64,000 nucleotides of DNA from CAVXXD01 sp963765625 (GTDB taxonomy: Bacteria; Actinomycetota; Geothermincolia; Geothermincolales; Geothermincolaceae), in assembly GCA_963765625.1 (NCBI GenBank), contig CAVXXD010000006.1:372001-436000 (forward strand), given 5' to 3'. Positions 15,942-23,341 of this stretch are shown in pieces. Under the pieces are notes generated by a model. That model saw only the letters and a program-made list of their open reading frames with translations, made no database searches and was not told the DNA's origin. The stretch's first letter is position 1. Every line of letters begins with the position of its first letter. The position numbers and the translations under genes were made by a program.

Positions 15942-17282
15942 ATCCGCCAGTACCCTGTTGGCGGCCTGTTCGCCGGTGGCGAACCCGCCTTCCGTGCAGG
16001 CTATCAGGAAGAGGTACTCTCCGGCTAAGTGCAGGCCCTTCACGTCCCTGGTGTGATTCTTTAAGAATTCGTGGATGGCGGGGAACTGCCCGGGGGATTC
16101 CAGGTTGATGGCCCTGTCCCACCTTACGCATTCGGTGAACAAAGGCTCGTCGGGGAATTCCGGCCAGAATTTCTGCATCTCCCGGATGACCCGCCTGCGC
16201 CGCTCCTCCTCGGTGAGCTGGCTGAGCTCCTTGTCGTACCACCCGCCCGTGTAGGTATACATCAGCCCGGCACCTTCCGGCGCCGTCTTGATGTCTCCGC
16301 CGGCGGTGTCGAAGATGGTGGTGAGGAGCGACTTCTCGCTGCCCGGGATGAGGGTGGCCACGAAATGCTTCGGGGTGATCTTCTTTTCCAGCCCAAACAT
16401 GTAGTTCCAGGCGGAGCTGTACTTACACGTCTCCAGGGGCTTGCGGATGGTATCGGGCAGGTCCGGCATGATCTGCCGCGCCAATACGGCATCGGTGGTG
16501 CAGATCACCTGGTCCGCTTCGATGAACCCGTCCTTGGTCTCGACCCCCTTGACCTGCTTGCCTTCGATGACCACCTTGGTGACTGGCGTGGACAGCCGGA
16601 CGCTGTCCTTCACTTTCTCGTAAAGCCTCTCGTTGATAGACCCCATGCCGTTCTCCAGGATGCATACCCCGCCCGCGAGGAAGGCCAGGGCGATGATGTG
16701 CGAGATAGTAACCTCTTCGGGCCGCGCCAGCACCATGGTGCCGAGGAAAGGCGCCAGGAAATGATCGACGATCTCTGGCCCGCCGTGCTTCAGCCCGAAC
16801 TCGGTGGCACTGACGTTGCCCAAGGGCAGGAGCGGCTCGAAGTCCCTGGTGACCTTGTCGAGCTTGCGCATTTCCTTGTACATGGCCAGCCCCAGCCTGG
16901 CGAATTGGGGATAGGCTTTGAGAGGAAGCCCCCTGAACCTGAGCATCTCCGGAGTGTTCTTCAACATCTCCATCGGTTTGCCCGAAAGAAGGTAATGTTT
17001 CTTGCCATTTCGCCAGAAGGCCACCCTCATGGTTGCTTCATGATGCGCCTCACCCGACAATCCCAGCTCCCTGATGAGCCTGCCGGTCACGTCCCACTGC
17101 GTCTCGGTGAAGCCGGCGCCGAGGGGGAGAAGGAATCCGTCCCTTCTCAAGCTCCAGCAGCGCCCGCCCGGCCGGTCACTGGCCTCGAAGGTCAGTACGT
17201 CGACCCCGGCTTTCTTCAGCTCGTAGGTCGCCGTTAATCCGGCACAGCCTGCTCCAATTACAACAACCGGTTTCTTTTCCAT
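15936..17282 (-). CDS. FAD-dependent amine oxidase/phytoene desaturase-type oxidoreductase
   Basis: 448 residues. VVIGAGCAGLTATYEL at residues 7-22 is the Rossmann FAD motif, followed by ASDRPGGRCWSL (the GG-doublet region). The C-terminus has LAGEYLF and ATGEQAANRVL, the second FAD-contact motif. The fold is that of protoporphyrinogen oxidase, monoamine oxidase and carotenoid desaturases. No heme or carotenoid genes are near. It lies 139 bases downstream of the lipoate-ligase gene on the same strand, so it might belong to that transcript. Confidence 0.8.
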   Translation of the reverse strand: MEKKPVVVIGAGCAGLTATYELKKAGVDVLTFEASDRPGGRCWSLRRDGFLLPLGAGFTETQWDVTGRLIRELGLSGEAHHEATMRVAFWRNGKKHYLLSGKPMEMLKNTPEMLRFRGLPLKAYPQFARLGLAMYKEMRKLDKVTRDFEPLLPLGNVSATEFGLKHGGPEIVDHFLAPFLGTMVLARPEEVTISHIIALAFLAGGVCILENGMGSINERLYEKVKDSVRLSTPVTKVVIEGKQVKGVETKDGFIEADQVICTTDAVLARQIMPDLPDTIRKPLETCKYSSAWNYMFGLEKKITPKHFVATLIPGSEKSLLTTIFDTAGGDIKTAPEGAGLMYTYTGGWYDKELSQLTEEERRRRVIREMQKFWPEFPDEPLFTECVRWDRAINLESPGQFPAIHEFLKNHTRDVKGLHLAGEYLFLIACTEGGFATGEQAANRVLADL

Positions 17283-17420
17283 GAGTCTCCCTCCCTGCTA
17301 AATAGGACTCAATGACTCTCCGACAATATCAAGCAGCCGGACGTGATGCAAGCTGGGCATCGAGCACTGTCAACCGGAGCGATATAGTCGTTCTTGAGGA
17401 GTACAAAGTTATCCGTATTC

Positions 17421-18083
17421 TCAAACCGAGCGATTTCTGGCGCTTCGAGAAGCAATGGTCCTAGTATACGCGGCCAGCTCCGCTTCTACCTGCTCAATGG
17501 CAATGCCGGGCTTCATGCCGGCAAGATTCTCGACCGGGGCCACCCTGCTACGACCACCCTTCTTCAACAGGCGCTCCATCTTTTCAAGGTCGGTATTCAC
17601 CAGCAAGGTGCCGTGATGAAGAATGCGCCCTCTCGACCTCGCCTGGGCCGAGCCGGATATCTTGCGCCCCGACACATAGATGCTGTTCGGTTCCACCCAC
17701 TCCCAGGGCAACCCCAATGATTGCAGGAGGCGCGTTACCGGAAAAGACAGCAGCCTCAGACTTTCCTCGACGTCGCAAGCCGGGAGGTTCGCTTCTTCCA
17801 GATAAAGGGAGTAGTTCAGGTTGCCGGGGTCGTGGAAGACGGCTCCGCCTCCGCTCACCCGTTTCAGCACGGGCACCCCCAACCGTTTCGCCTCCCCCAG
17901 GTGGACTTCTTCCTCGGGCTTCAAGAACCTGCCCAGCACTACGCAGTCACTGTTTCTCCAAATGCGGAAGGAAGGCCCGTTCACGTTTCGCATGTAATCA
18001 GCTTCCCGGCGGAGGTTCTCCGCGGGATCAAGGGTCGGTTCCTCGGCCAACCTTTCAAGATCCGGGTGGAGCAACAACCTCAC
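17421..18083 (-). CDS. lipoate-protein ligase A-type enzyme (catalytic domain only)
   Basis: 220 residues from GTG 18083. Lipoate-ligase signatures are complete: KRVSGGGAVFHDPGNLNYSL (lipoyl-AMP pocket, about residues 74-93) and SGRKISGSAQARS with the catalytic-type Lys. There is no C-terminal accessory domain, so it resembles LplA core or LipM/LipL transferases and the ligases found beside lipoate-binding proteins in sulfur-oxidising (sHdr) clusters. It is the last gene of an overlapping run that includes an H-protein-like lipoyl domain (18897-19763), which is its obvious substrate. The start overlaps the upstream DGC gene by 29 bases. Confidence 0.88.
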   Translation of the reverse strand: MRLLLHPDLERLAEEPTLDPAENLRREADYMRNVNGPSFRIWRNSDCVVLGRFLKPEEEVHLGEAKRLGVPVLKRVSGGGAVFHDPGNLNYSLYLEEANLPACDVEESLRLLSFPVTRLLQSLGLPWEWVEPNSIYVSGRKISGSAQARSRGRILHHGTLLVNTDLEKMERLLKKGGRSRVAPVENLAGMKPGIAIEQVEAELAAYTRTIASRSARNRSV

Positions 18084-18504
18084 CAGCTTCTACCAGGGCG
18101 TCTATCTTCTTTACGATTTCCCGGGCCAATCGTTCAGTGAGCTCCCGTTCCAGTTCACCCGGGTGGGAGCGCGACAGCTTGACGTCAACCCCCCACTCTT
18201 TCAGCAGGGCACGGATGTCGATGGCGTCCCGTACTTTGCCCGAATACTTCTCGGTGGAGAGCCGGGCGCAGGCCTTGCCGCACCCGTCCACGGATATCAC
18301 CGGCACCTTGTTGGCGAACTCCCGCTCCCCTCCGTCTCCCGCCAGATACAGGGGGAGGCACAGGGAGACGGTTATCCCCGGACGGTACTTCTCCATGACC
18401 AGGCGCACCGCATTGCGGGCAATGGTGCCCTCCGGCTCGGCCTCACCCGAGCACGAGAGGACTCCTACGAATTTTGGCTTGGCCTCCAGTGCCATCTCAA
18501 TCAC
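18055..18504 (-). CDS. DGC-domain putative zinc-binding protein (1)
   Basis: 149 residues. VLSCSGEAEPEGTIARNAV at residues 15-33 and the diagnostic VDGCGKACAR near residue 74 match the DGC family (named after its Asp-Gly-Cys motif), small putative zinc-binding proteins. Four conserved cysteines are present (two in VLSC/DGC and CGKAC region, one in SLCLP). The C-terminal 50 residues are helical and charged. It is one of three DGC proteins in a row, overlapping both neighbours by a few bases, so they probably act together. Confidence 0.8.
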   Translation of the reverse strand: MIEMALEAKPKFVGVLSCSGEAEPEGTIARNAVRLVMEKYRPGITVSLCLPLYLAGDGGEREFANKVPVISVDGCGKACARLSTEKYSGKVRDAIDIRALLKEWGVDVKLSRSHPGELERELTERLAREIVKKIDALVEAGEVVAPPGS

Positions 18505-18904
18505 CGCCCTTCAGGAGCTCTTCTATCTCCGAGGCCAGTTCCTCCGACATGGCCTCCACCAGCTTGCGTCCTCCCTCACCGATGTCCAGTACCGTCTCCG
18601 GCTTGAGGTCCTTGTGCTTCTTCAGGTAGTCCTGCACGCGATGGGCGATGTCCGGAACCTTTCCCGCCGTTTCGACGTTTATACGCGCGCAGTCCTTCGA
18701 GCACCCGTCGATGGCTACCACGTAGTTGTTGCGCGCCAACTCGCAGGCTTCCTCGTCCCCCATGGTCAGAAGGGCCAGGCAGAGCGTGTCGGCCTTGTCG
18801 GGCAGCAGGTCCTCGACTACGCGATATGCGGCCTCCCTGCCCACGGAGGCCGAAGCCTTGCCGATGCCGCTGCAGGGAATGACGTAGACTTTCTTCTCAT
18901 CCAT
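18497..18904 (-). CDS. DGC-domain putative zinc-binding protein (2)
   Basis: 135 residues. VIPCSGIGKASASVGREAAY at the start and IDGCSKDCARINVETAGK near residue 68 are DGC-family motifs. The TLCLALLTMGDEEA segment corresponds to the third conserved Cys. The gene overlaps the DGC/H-protein fusion upstream and DGC protein 1 downstream, both by 8 bases, giving strict translational coupling. Function is unknown for the whole family; tight operon structure here suggests a complex of DGC proteins with the lipoyl protein. Confidence 0.8.
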   Translation of the reverse strand: MDEKKVYVIPCSGIGKASASVGREAAYRVVEDLLPDKADTLCLALLTMGDEEACELARNNYVVAIDGCSKDCARINVETAGKVPDIAHRVQDYLKKHKDLKPETVLDIGEGGRKLVEAMSEELASEIEELLKGGD

Positions 18905-19763
18905 ATCTTTCCTCGCTCTCCTTCCTTACCTTCTCCTTGAGATACGCGAGGTACGCGTCGCAATCCATGAGCAGCTCGCGATCACTTTCCAGATCGGCCA
19001 GTTCTACTTCGACGGCCCAACCAGATATGTAGGGGTCCTGGTTGATGAGCTCGGGGTTGTCCACCAGCTCCCGGTTGACCGCCACGACCTTGCCACTGAC
19101 CGGCGAGATGATGTCCAGTGCGGTCTTAGTGGACTCCAGCGAACCGGCATCGTCGAACTGCTCCAGTTCCTTCCCGACCTCGGGCGGTTCGAAGAAGACC
19201 ATGTCCGAGGCGCTCTGCTGCACGTAATCGGAAACACCCAGCCGGGCCCGGTTGCCTTCCACCCTCGCCCAGCAGTCGTTCTCATTGAAGAAATATCCTG
19301 CCTCGGGCACCTTGAAGATGAACTTGCCCTCCATGAACTCGCTCATCTCCACGTCTTCCGCGAACAGCCCTGAAGATGCCCCTTCCTCTCCTGCGGCTCC
19401 CTCCTCGCTCAGGCCCTCCAGCTCGGCAAGCAGGCGGGCGAGATGCTCGGGGTCGGGTACCGGGTTCTTGCCACCTTTCAGTCCCATGCCCTTGAGCATC
19501 TCGGTGACGTTCAGTTTGCCGGCGAGCTTCAAACCCTTCTCCCTGGCCAGCTTGGAAGCGCAACCGGTCTTGCAGCCGTCAATCACCAGTAACTCCCCCG
19601 CATCGATCTCCTTCTCGTAGCGTTTGGGGTTGCGGTTGAAGAGTACCGGGCAGACCAGGGCGGCTCCGTCTTCAGCCAGCCGTAAGGCAGCCTCGCGCGC
19701 CAAAGCCCCGGCCTCCTTGTCCAGGCCGTTGCACGGCAGCACGGCCTTACCTTTACCCTTCAT
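18897..19763 (-). CDS. fusion of a DGC zinc-binding domain and a glycine-cleavage H-protein-like lipoyl domain
   Basis: 288 residues. Residues 1-95 are a DGC domain: VLPCNGLDKEAGALAREAAL, IDGCKTGCASKLAREK with DGC at 62-64. A proline/glutamate-rich linker (about 100-140) follows. Residues 145-275 are an H-protein (GcvH) domain: FFNENDCWARVEGNRARLGV, SDYVQQSASDMVFFEPPEVG, then SLESTKTALDIISPVSGKV, with the lipoylated lysine expected at Lys213, and LINQDPYISGWAVEVELAD. No gcvT or gcvP is near, and a lipoate ligase closes the same operon, so this is a lipoate-binding protein outside glycine cleavage, comparable in concept to LbpA of sHdr sulfur oxidation. The DGC fusion is unusual. Confidence 0.85.
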   Translation of the reverse strand: MKGKGKAVLPCNGLDKEAGALAREAALRLAEDGAALVCPVLFNRNPKRYEKEIDAGELLVIDGCKTGCASKLAREKGLKLAGKLNVTEMLKGMGLKGGKNPVPDPEHLARLLAELEGLSEEGAAGEEGASSGLFAEDVEMSEFMEGKFIFKVPEAGYFFNENDCWARVEGNRARLGVSDYVQQSASDMVFFEPPEVGKELEQFDDAGSLESTKTALDIISPVSGKVVAVNRELVDNPELINQDPYISGWAVEVELADLESDRELLMDCDAYLAYLKEKVRKESEERYG

Positions 19764-20046
19764 CTCGGCCCTCCTCGCGCAGCTTCTTTATCAGCGCGGT
19801 GGTCTCCTTCTTGTCCGGGAAGGAGAGGGCGTCAGGGGCGCAGGTCTTACCGCAAGCCCGGCAGAAGACCACGCAATTCCCGGGGTTGGCGACCACCAGC
19901 TTGTGCTCCTCACCGTCCCGCCGCTCGAAGACCTTGTGGGGGCAGAACTCGTCGCACTCCATGCAGAAATCGCACTTGTCGTAGTCTATAGTGGGGCACC
20001 AGGGGATCTTATCGCGTGGCACCCCCATGAAGGTAGCGTCACTCAT
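19753..20046 (-). CDS. 2[4Fe-4S] ferredoxin-like protein
   Basis: 97 residues from ATG 20046 with GAGGA upstream, overlapping the stop of the HdrA-like gene. Two cluster motifs are present: CDFCMECDEFCPHKV and the less regular NCVVFCRACGKTCAPDAL. The N-terminal PRDKIPWCPTIDYDKC is typical of ferredoxins beginning with an extra Cys. It sits between the HdrA-like fragment and the DGC-lipoyl fusion, so it probably carries electrons to or from those thiol or cluster sites. Confidence 0.82.
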   Translation of the reverse strand: MSDATFMGVPRDKIPWCPTIDYDKCDFCMECDEFCPHKVFERRDGEEHKLVVANPGNCVVFCRACGKTCAPDALSFPDKKETTALIKKLREEGRDEG

Positions 20047-20419
20047 CTTCCTCAACCCCCATCTCTTTGAGGGCGGCACGGACTTTCTCAATCGCCTCAT
20101 CGGTGGTCAGGTCCCGGATGTCCAGGGGTATCAGGTCGGTCTTGACGTCCATGCCGGCTGCCGCGAAGGCATCCCGGAACATCTTGTACTGCATGGTGGG
20201 GGCGCATGCCGCAACCACCACTTTGCGCTTTCCTTTAAGGTAATCGGCCAGGAAACGGTCGCCGTCCTCCTCGCAGAGCTGGGGGTGGATGAAGCCGTAC
20301 TCCACCGGTAACTCGATACGCGCCTGGTTGATGAAGTCCCAGATGTCCATCTTGTCGAAGCCGGCACATTTGCCGGTACACACGCACATGATCAATCCAG
20401 GTTTTTCATTTTCTTCCAT
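20039..20419 (-). CDS. stand-alone HdrA N-terminal-domain-like protein
   Basis: 126 residues from ATG 20419 (GAGG four bases upstream). LIMCVCTGKCAGFDKMDIWD and RKVVVAACAPTMQYKMFRDA match the N-terminal domain of heterodisulfide reductase subunit A (the family pattern is VxxCxC, then VVVAACSPR and the two later Pro/Asp turns), but the FAD and ferredoxin domains that normally follow are absent. Conserved Cys residues sit at both hallmark places. In this operon it may be a cluster-binding partner of the ferredoxin and lipoyl protein, the composition being reminiscent of sHdr modules. That role is inference. Confidence 0.65.
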   Translation of the reverse strand: MEENEKPGLIMCVCTGKCAGFDKMDIWDFINQARIELPVEYGFIHPQLCEEDGDRFLADYLKGKRKVVVAACAPTMQYKMFRDAFAAAGMDVKTDLIPLDIRDLTTDEAIEKVRAALKEMGVEEDE

Positions 20420-20462
20420 GTTCCTCATCTCCCGACTTGTCCGGTCGCCTCTATTTCATTCA

Positions 20463-20488
20463 TATTAACAAATATACATTTGTTAATA
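20463..20488. promoter_or_regulatory. candidate ArsR-type operator: 11-bp perfect inverted repeat
   Basis: TATTAACAAAT and its exact reverse complement ATTTGTTAATA flank a 4-base centre (ATAC). The site lies 44 bases before the start of the HdrA-like gene and 13 bases after the stop of the Fe-S gene, i.e. inside the minus-strand gene run. The dimensions fit an ArsR/SmtB dimer site, and an ArsR gene heads the run, so an internal ArsR-controlled promoter is likely. Confidence 0.6.
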
Positions 20489-20500
20489 CTATAATCCATA

Positions 20501-21043
20501 TCATACCTTTGTCTCCAGGCCGAGCGCTTCGACGATCTCCTCCAGCCTCCGGCGCTTCCCCGAATGCTCCTCGTCGCGGTAGAGGGGCAGGCATTCCGGC
20601 AGGCGATGCTTCTCCTGCAAAAGAAGGATGGAAAAGGCCCAACAGCCCTGCTCCCCGCATTCACGGCAGTTGGTCTGAGGCAGCAGGGCGTAGATATCCA
20701 GTGGCCTGACCTTCACCTTGCCCTCGAAGACCGGCTCGATATCGTCACGATTGTCGTAACAGTAGTTGATCCTCTCCGCCAGCCAGGCCAGGGTCTCTTC
20801 CGCGTCCGCAATATCATCGGCCTTGGCGACGGTCACGTCCTGCCCGTACACCGTCACCAGCCTGTATCCCTTGGTCAAAGTAAGGGCCGGAAACTTGCTG
20901 ATATAGGTGGCGTTGGCCAGAACGGCGTTCAGGTAGGGCAGGATCTCACTGACGTCCACGGGAAGGCGGGCGATCAGCCTTATCTTGGTCTCGTCGGCGA
21001 AGCAGGGCTCCACACTCTCTATCTCTATCTTCTCAACCAGCAT
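20501..21043 (-). CDS. Fe-S cluster-binding protein with C-terminal four-Cys (CdhD/RnfB-type) motif
   Basis: 180 residues. The first 130 residues have no recognisable motif except a mixed alpha/beta pattern (residues 20-100). The C-terminal part LPQTNCRECGEQGCWAFSIL, then a Cys 18 residues after GC, is the short [4Fe-4S] motif seen in acetyl-CoA synthase gamma subunits and RnfB. It would bind one [4Fe-4S] cluster. Between the CcdA-like permease (18 bases upstream) and the HdrA-like gene, it could link reductant from the membrane thiol system to the cytosolic proteins; this is inference. Confidence 0.72.
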   Translation of the reverse strand: MLVEKIEIESVEPCFADETKIRLIARLPVDVSEILPYLNAVLANATYISKFPALTLTKGYRLVTVYGQDVTVAKADDIADAEETLAWLAERINYCYDNRDDIEPVFEGKVKVRPLDIYALLPQTNCRECGEQGCWAFSILLLQEKHRLPECLPLYRDEEHSGKRRRLEEIVEALGLETKV

Positions 21044-21061
21044 GTCTTCCCGCTTCTCTCC

Positions 21062-22207
21062 CTAGATCAGTTCCTGCACCAGCAGCACCAGGTAATAGAT
21101 ACCTATACCCAGGAACACCACTCCTGCCCCCTTACGTATATATTTCTCCCACTTCTGCACCCGGTCCACGTGACCGGCCCATGTCCCGGCACCGAAGGCG
21201 ATGGCCAGGGCGACGATGAGCACCGGCAGGCCGGTACCCACGGCATAGACAGCGGGCAGGTAAAGCCCCCCAGCCGTCGTCTCGATAGCCAGGGGTATGA
21301 GCATTCCGAAGAAGAGAATGGCGCTGTAGGGGCAGAAGGAGAGGGCGAAGACGCCCCCCAGCAAAAACGCGCCCAGGGGACCCTTGTCGGAGACGCGCTC
21401 ACCCAGGCGGGCTATGTAACCGCCTTTTAGAAAGCTCAAGTTGATCACGTCCAGCATCACCAGGGATATCAGTATAAGCAGCGGGCCAAGATAGTATACG
21501 GCGGAATTGCGTAAGAACCCGGAGATGTCCACTACGTTGGCTCCCAGGTAGACCAGCGCCAGGCCGAGGGCCGAGTAAGCGGCCACCCTCCCAGCGGTAT
21601 AGAGAACACCCGAGAGCGCCGCCCGCCTGCGGTCTTCGATATCTTTGGCGATATAAGCCACGGCCGCTATGTTGGTGGCCAGAGGGCAGGGGGATATGGC
21701 CGTCAGCAAACCCAGCAGGAAGGCGGCAAGCAGGGGTACGCTCTCCAGAGGTATACCCGTGTCCCCGGAAGCCGCGCCCTCGCTAAAAGCCGTATCTATC
21801 TCCTCGGTGATATAGGAGATGGACCCGTCCCGGTCCTCCCAGAGAAACCAGACCTTCTTCAGTTCCTCGAAATCGCCATCCTCAAGATTCCCAACAACCA
21901 GGTAGAGGGACGAACCCACCACGCCGTATCTCTCCACCAGCTCCGAGTTGGCGGGGTCATCGATGGCCAGTTGGGTAAAGGGTATTCCCTCTTTGTCGTT
22001 GCCGGCATAGGACGCGGCGGCTTCTGCCGCGAAAGCTTCGACATTCTCGCATGATACGCAGCGTATGCGGGGATAGAAATAGACCAGCTGCACTTCTTCA
22101 TCGGTATCCGCTAAGGCGGAGGATGAAAACGCTCCAACCAGAAATAGCGCCACAAGGACCAAAACGAGAACGGCCGATAGCCGCAATCCCGGTCCAAGCT
22201 CGCTCAC
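21062..22207 (-). CDS. CcdA/DsbD-type permease with N-terminal thioredoxin-like (ArsF/ArsG-like) domain
   Basis: About 381 residues from GTG 22207 (GGGAAAG upstream); an in-frame GTG at 22234 is possible. After an N-terminal signal/anchor segment a thioredoxin-like domain begins with VQLVYFYPRIRCVSCENVEA, whose CVSC is the redox pair. From about residue 170 there are six or more membrane segments: LTAISPCPLATNIAAVAYIA and FALSFCPYSAILFFGMLIPL carry the paired Cys-Pro motifs of CcdA/DsbD electron transporters. The ArsF (thioredoxin-like) and ArsG (CcdA-like) proteins of arsenical loci have the same two parts, here fused. It should pass electrons or thiol equivalents across the membrane. Confidence 0.82.
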   Translation of the reverse strand: MSELGPGLRLSAVLVLVLVALFLVGAFSSSALADTDEEVQLVYFYPRIRCVSCENVEAFAAEAAASYAGNDKEGIPFTQLAIDDPANSELVERYGVVGSSLYLVVGNLEDGDFEELKKVWFLWEDRDGSISYITEEIDTAFSEGAASGDTGIPLESVPLLAAFLLGLLTAISPCPLATNIAAVAYIAKDIEDRRRAALSGVLYTAGRVAAYSALGLALVYLGANVVDISGFLRNSAVYYLGPLLILISLVMLDVINLSFLKGGYIARLGERVSDKGPLGAFLLGGVFALSFCPYSAILFFGMLIPLAIETTAGGLYLPAVYAVGTGLPVLIVALAIAFGAGTWAGHVDRVQKWEKYIRKGAGVVFLGIGIYYLVLLVQELI

Positions 22208-22220
22208 AGGTGCTTTCCCG

Positions 22221-22724
22221 TCAAGGCTTTCCACTTATCAAACCGTCCAGGATGCCGCGCATTGAATCGGCGTCGATCACCCCCGAATATACATCAACGG
22301 GTTGTCCGCTTGCGTCAAGGAATACCGTGGTAGGGATGGTCTGGATGCCGTACTGGTTACACAGGTTCTGTTCGGTGGCATCGTAGACGTCCACGATGAC
22401 GAAAGCCACCTGGCCGGCATACTCGGGCTCGACTTCCTTTATCACCTTTTCGATTTCAATACAGGGGGTGCACTTGGTAGAGTGGAAGTTCAGCAACACG
22501 GGTAGGGATACGGCCTTGGCGTCGGCCAACGCTTTCTCGGATGCGCTAACTTTAACGGTGCCCGCAGGCTCAGAGGTAGTTGCCTGGCTTTCCGGCGGCG
22601 TCTGTACAGTATTCTCTGTTGCCTTCTTATTGCAACCACAAAACCCTACAGCAATGAGGGTCAGAGCTGCCGATAAAACCAGAGCGGAAGCCGCCATCAC
22701 GGCCCGTTTGGCTCCCCTTTTCAC
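22221..22724 (-). CDS. exported thioredoxin-like protein, probable lipoprotein
   Basis: 167 residues from GTG 22724, which overlaps the stop of the small thioredoxin (GTGA). The basic start MKRGAKR and the hydrophobic stretch to residue 30 end in GFCGCNKK, an acceptable but weak lipobox. A low-complexity linker follows, then a thioredoxin fold: LLNFHSTKCTPCIEIEKV with the CTPC active site and the cis-Pro loop GIQTIPTTVF. It would work outside the membrane with the CcdA-like permease next downstream, as TlpA/DsbE-type proteins do. Confidence 0.85.
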   Translation of the reverse strand: MKRGAKRAVMAASALVLSAALTLIAVGFCGCNKKATENTVQTPPESQATTSEPAGTVKVSASEKALADAKAVSLPVLLNFHSTKCTPCIEIEKVIKEVEPEYAGQVAFVIVDVYDATEQNLCNQYGIQTIPTTVFLDASGQPVDVYSGVIDADSMRGILDGLISGKP

Positions 22725-22954
22725 GTCTTGAACCAGCCCAGGACTTCTTTCCTCTTGGGCACCTTGCCCCAAGAGACCACCTTGCCGTCAATGACCACCC
22801 CAGGAGTGGCCATGACGTCATATTTCAGGATCTCGGACATCTCAGTCACTTCCTCTAATTGAGTAGCCTCACCGATTTCGGTCAAGACCTCCCGGATGAT
22901 TTCCTTGGTGGCCGTGCATTTGTTACACCCCGTCCCCAACACCTTGATCTCCAT
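22721..22954 (-). CDS. small thioredoxin-like redox-active disulfide protein
   Basis: 77 residues. MEIKVLGTGCNKCTATKEII carries a CNKC active site directly after the first strand, and YDVMATPGVVIDGKVV the cis-Pro loop. This is the very short thioredoxin family (redox-active disulfide protein 2 / MTH895 type) that accompanies CcdA-like permeases and ArsR regulators in anaerobes. It starts six bases after the ArsR stop and overlaps the next gene, so expression should follow ArsR control. Confidence 0.88.
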   Translation of the reverse strand: MEIKVLGTGCNKCTATKEIIREVLTEIGEATQLEEVTEMSEILKYDVMATPGVVIDGKVVSWGKVPKRKEVLGWFKT

Positions 22955-22960
22955 CCCGTC

Positions 22961-23341
22961 CTACCTCCTTACCCTCTTTGCAGGCCCCTGTCCGCAGCAG
23001 GCCAGTCCGTCCTCCGGAGAATCGCCTTGCTTGCGATAATCGAGGTAGGTAAGAAAAACGCTTGTAATTGTCGCAAGCTTTCCCCGCTCCACCGAGTAAT
23101 AGGATGATGTGCCCTCCTTGCGCAACGAGAGAAGGCCGCTCTCCTTGAGCACGTTGAGGTGGTGTGATGCCAGCTGTTGGGATATGCCCAGCTCCCCATC
23201 CACCTCGCATACGCACCGCTCCCCTTTGAGCAGCAAGCACATTATCCGCAGGCGGTTGGGGTCCGAGAGGGTTTTCAGGGCTTCCGCCAGTTCGACTATA
23301 CCAGGGTCATCCACGCACTTGAGGTTGTGTTTTCTCGCCAT
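22961..23341 (-). CDS. ArsR/SmtB family repressor with metalloid-type Cys pair
   Basis: 126 residues from ATG 23341, with GGAG upstream; TTG 23353 is an alternative because the preceding 12-bp unit is duplicated and repeats the site. The winged helix is canonical: LKTLSDPNRLRIMCLLLKGE, then ISQQLASHHLNVLKESGLL. GERCVCEVDGEL places a CxC pair at the start of the DNA-binding helix, the position used by As(III)-sensing ArsR (ELCVCDL). Two more cysteines end the protein (CCGQG). It heads an 11-gene minus-strand run to 17421 and probably represses it until metalloid or reactive-sulfur stress. Confidence 0.88.
   Translation of the reverse strand: MARKHNLKCVDDPGIVELAEALKTLSDPNRLRIMCLLLKGERCVCEVDGELGISQQLASHHLNVLKESGLLSLRKEGTSSYYSVERGKLATITSVFLTYLDYRKQGDSPEDGLACCGQGPAKRVRR

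Noticed and set aside
18897..19763. Glycine cleavage system
   Set aside because: Only an H-protein-like domain is present; no gcvT, gcvP or lipoamide dehydrogenase, and the domain is fused to a DGC domain.
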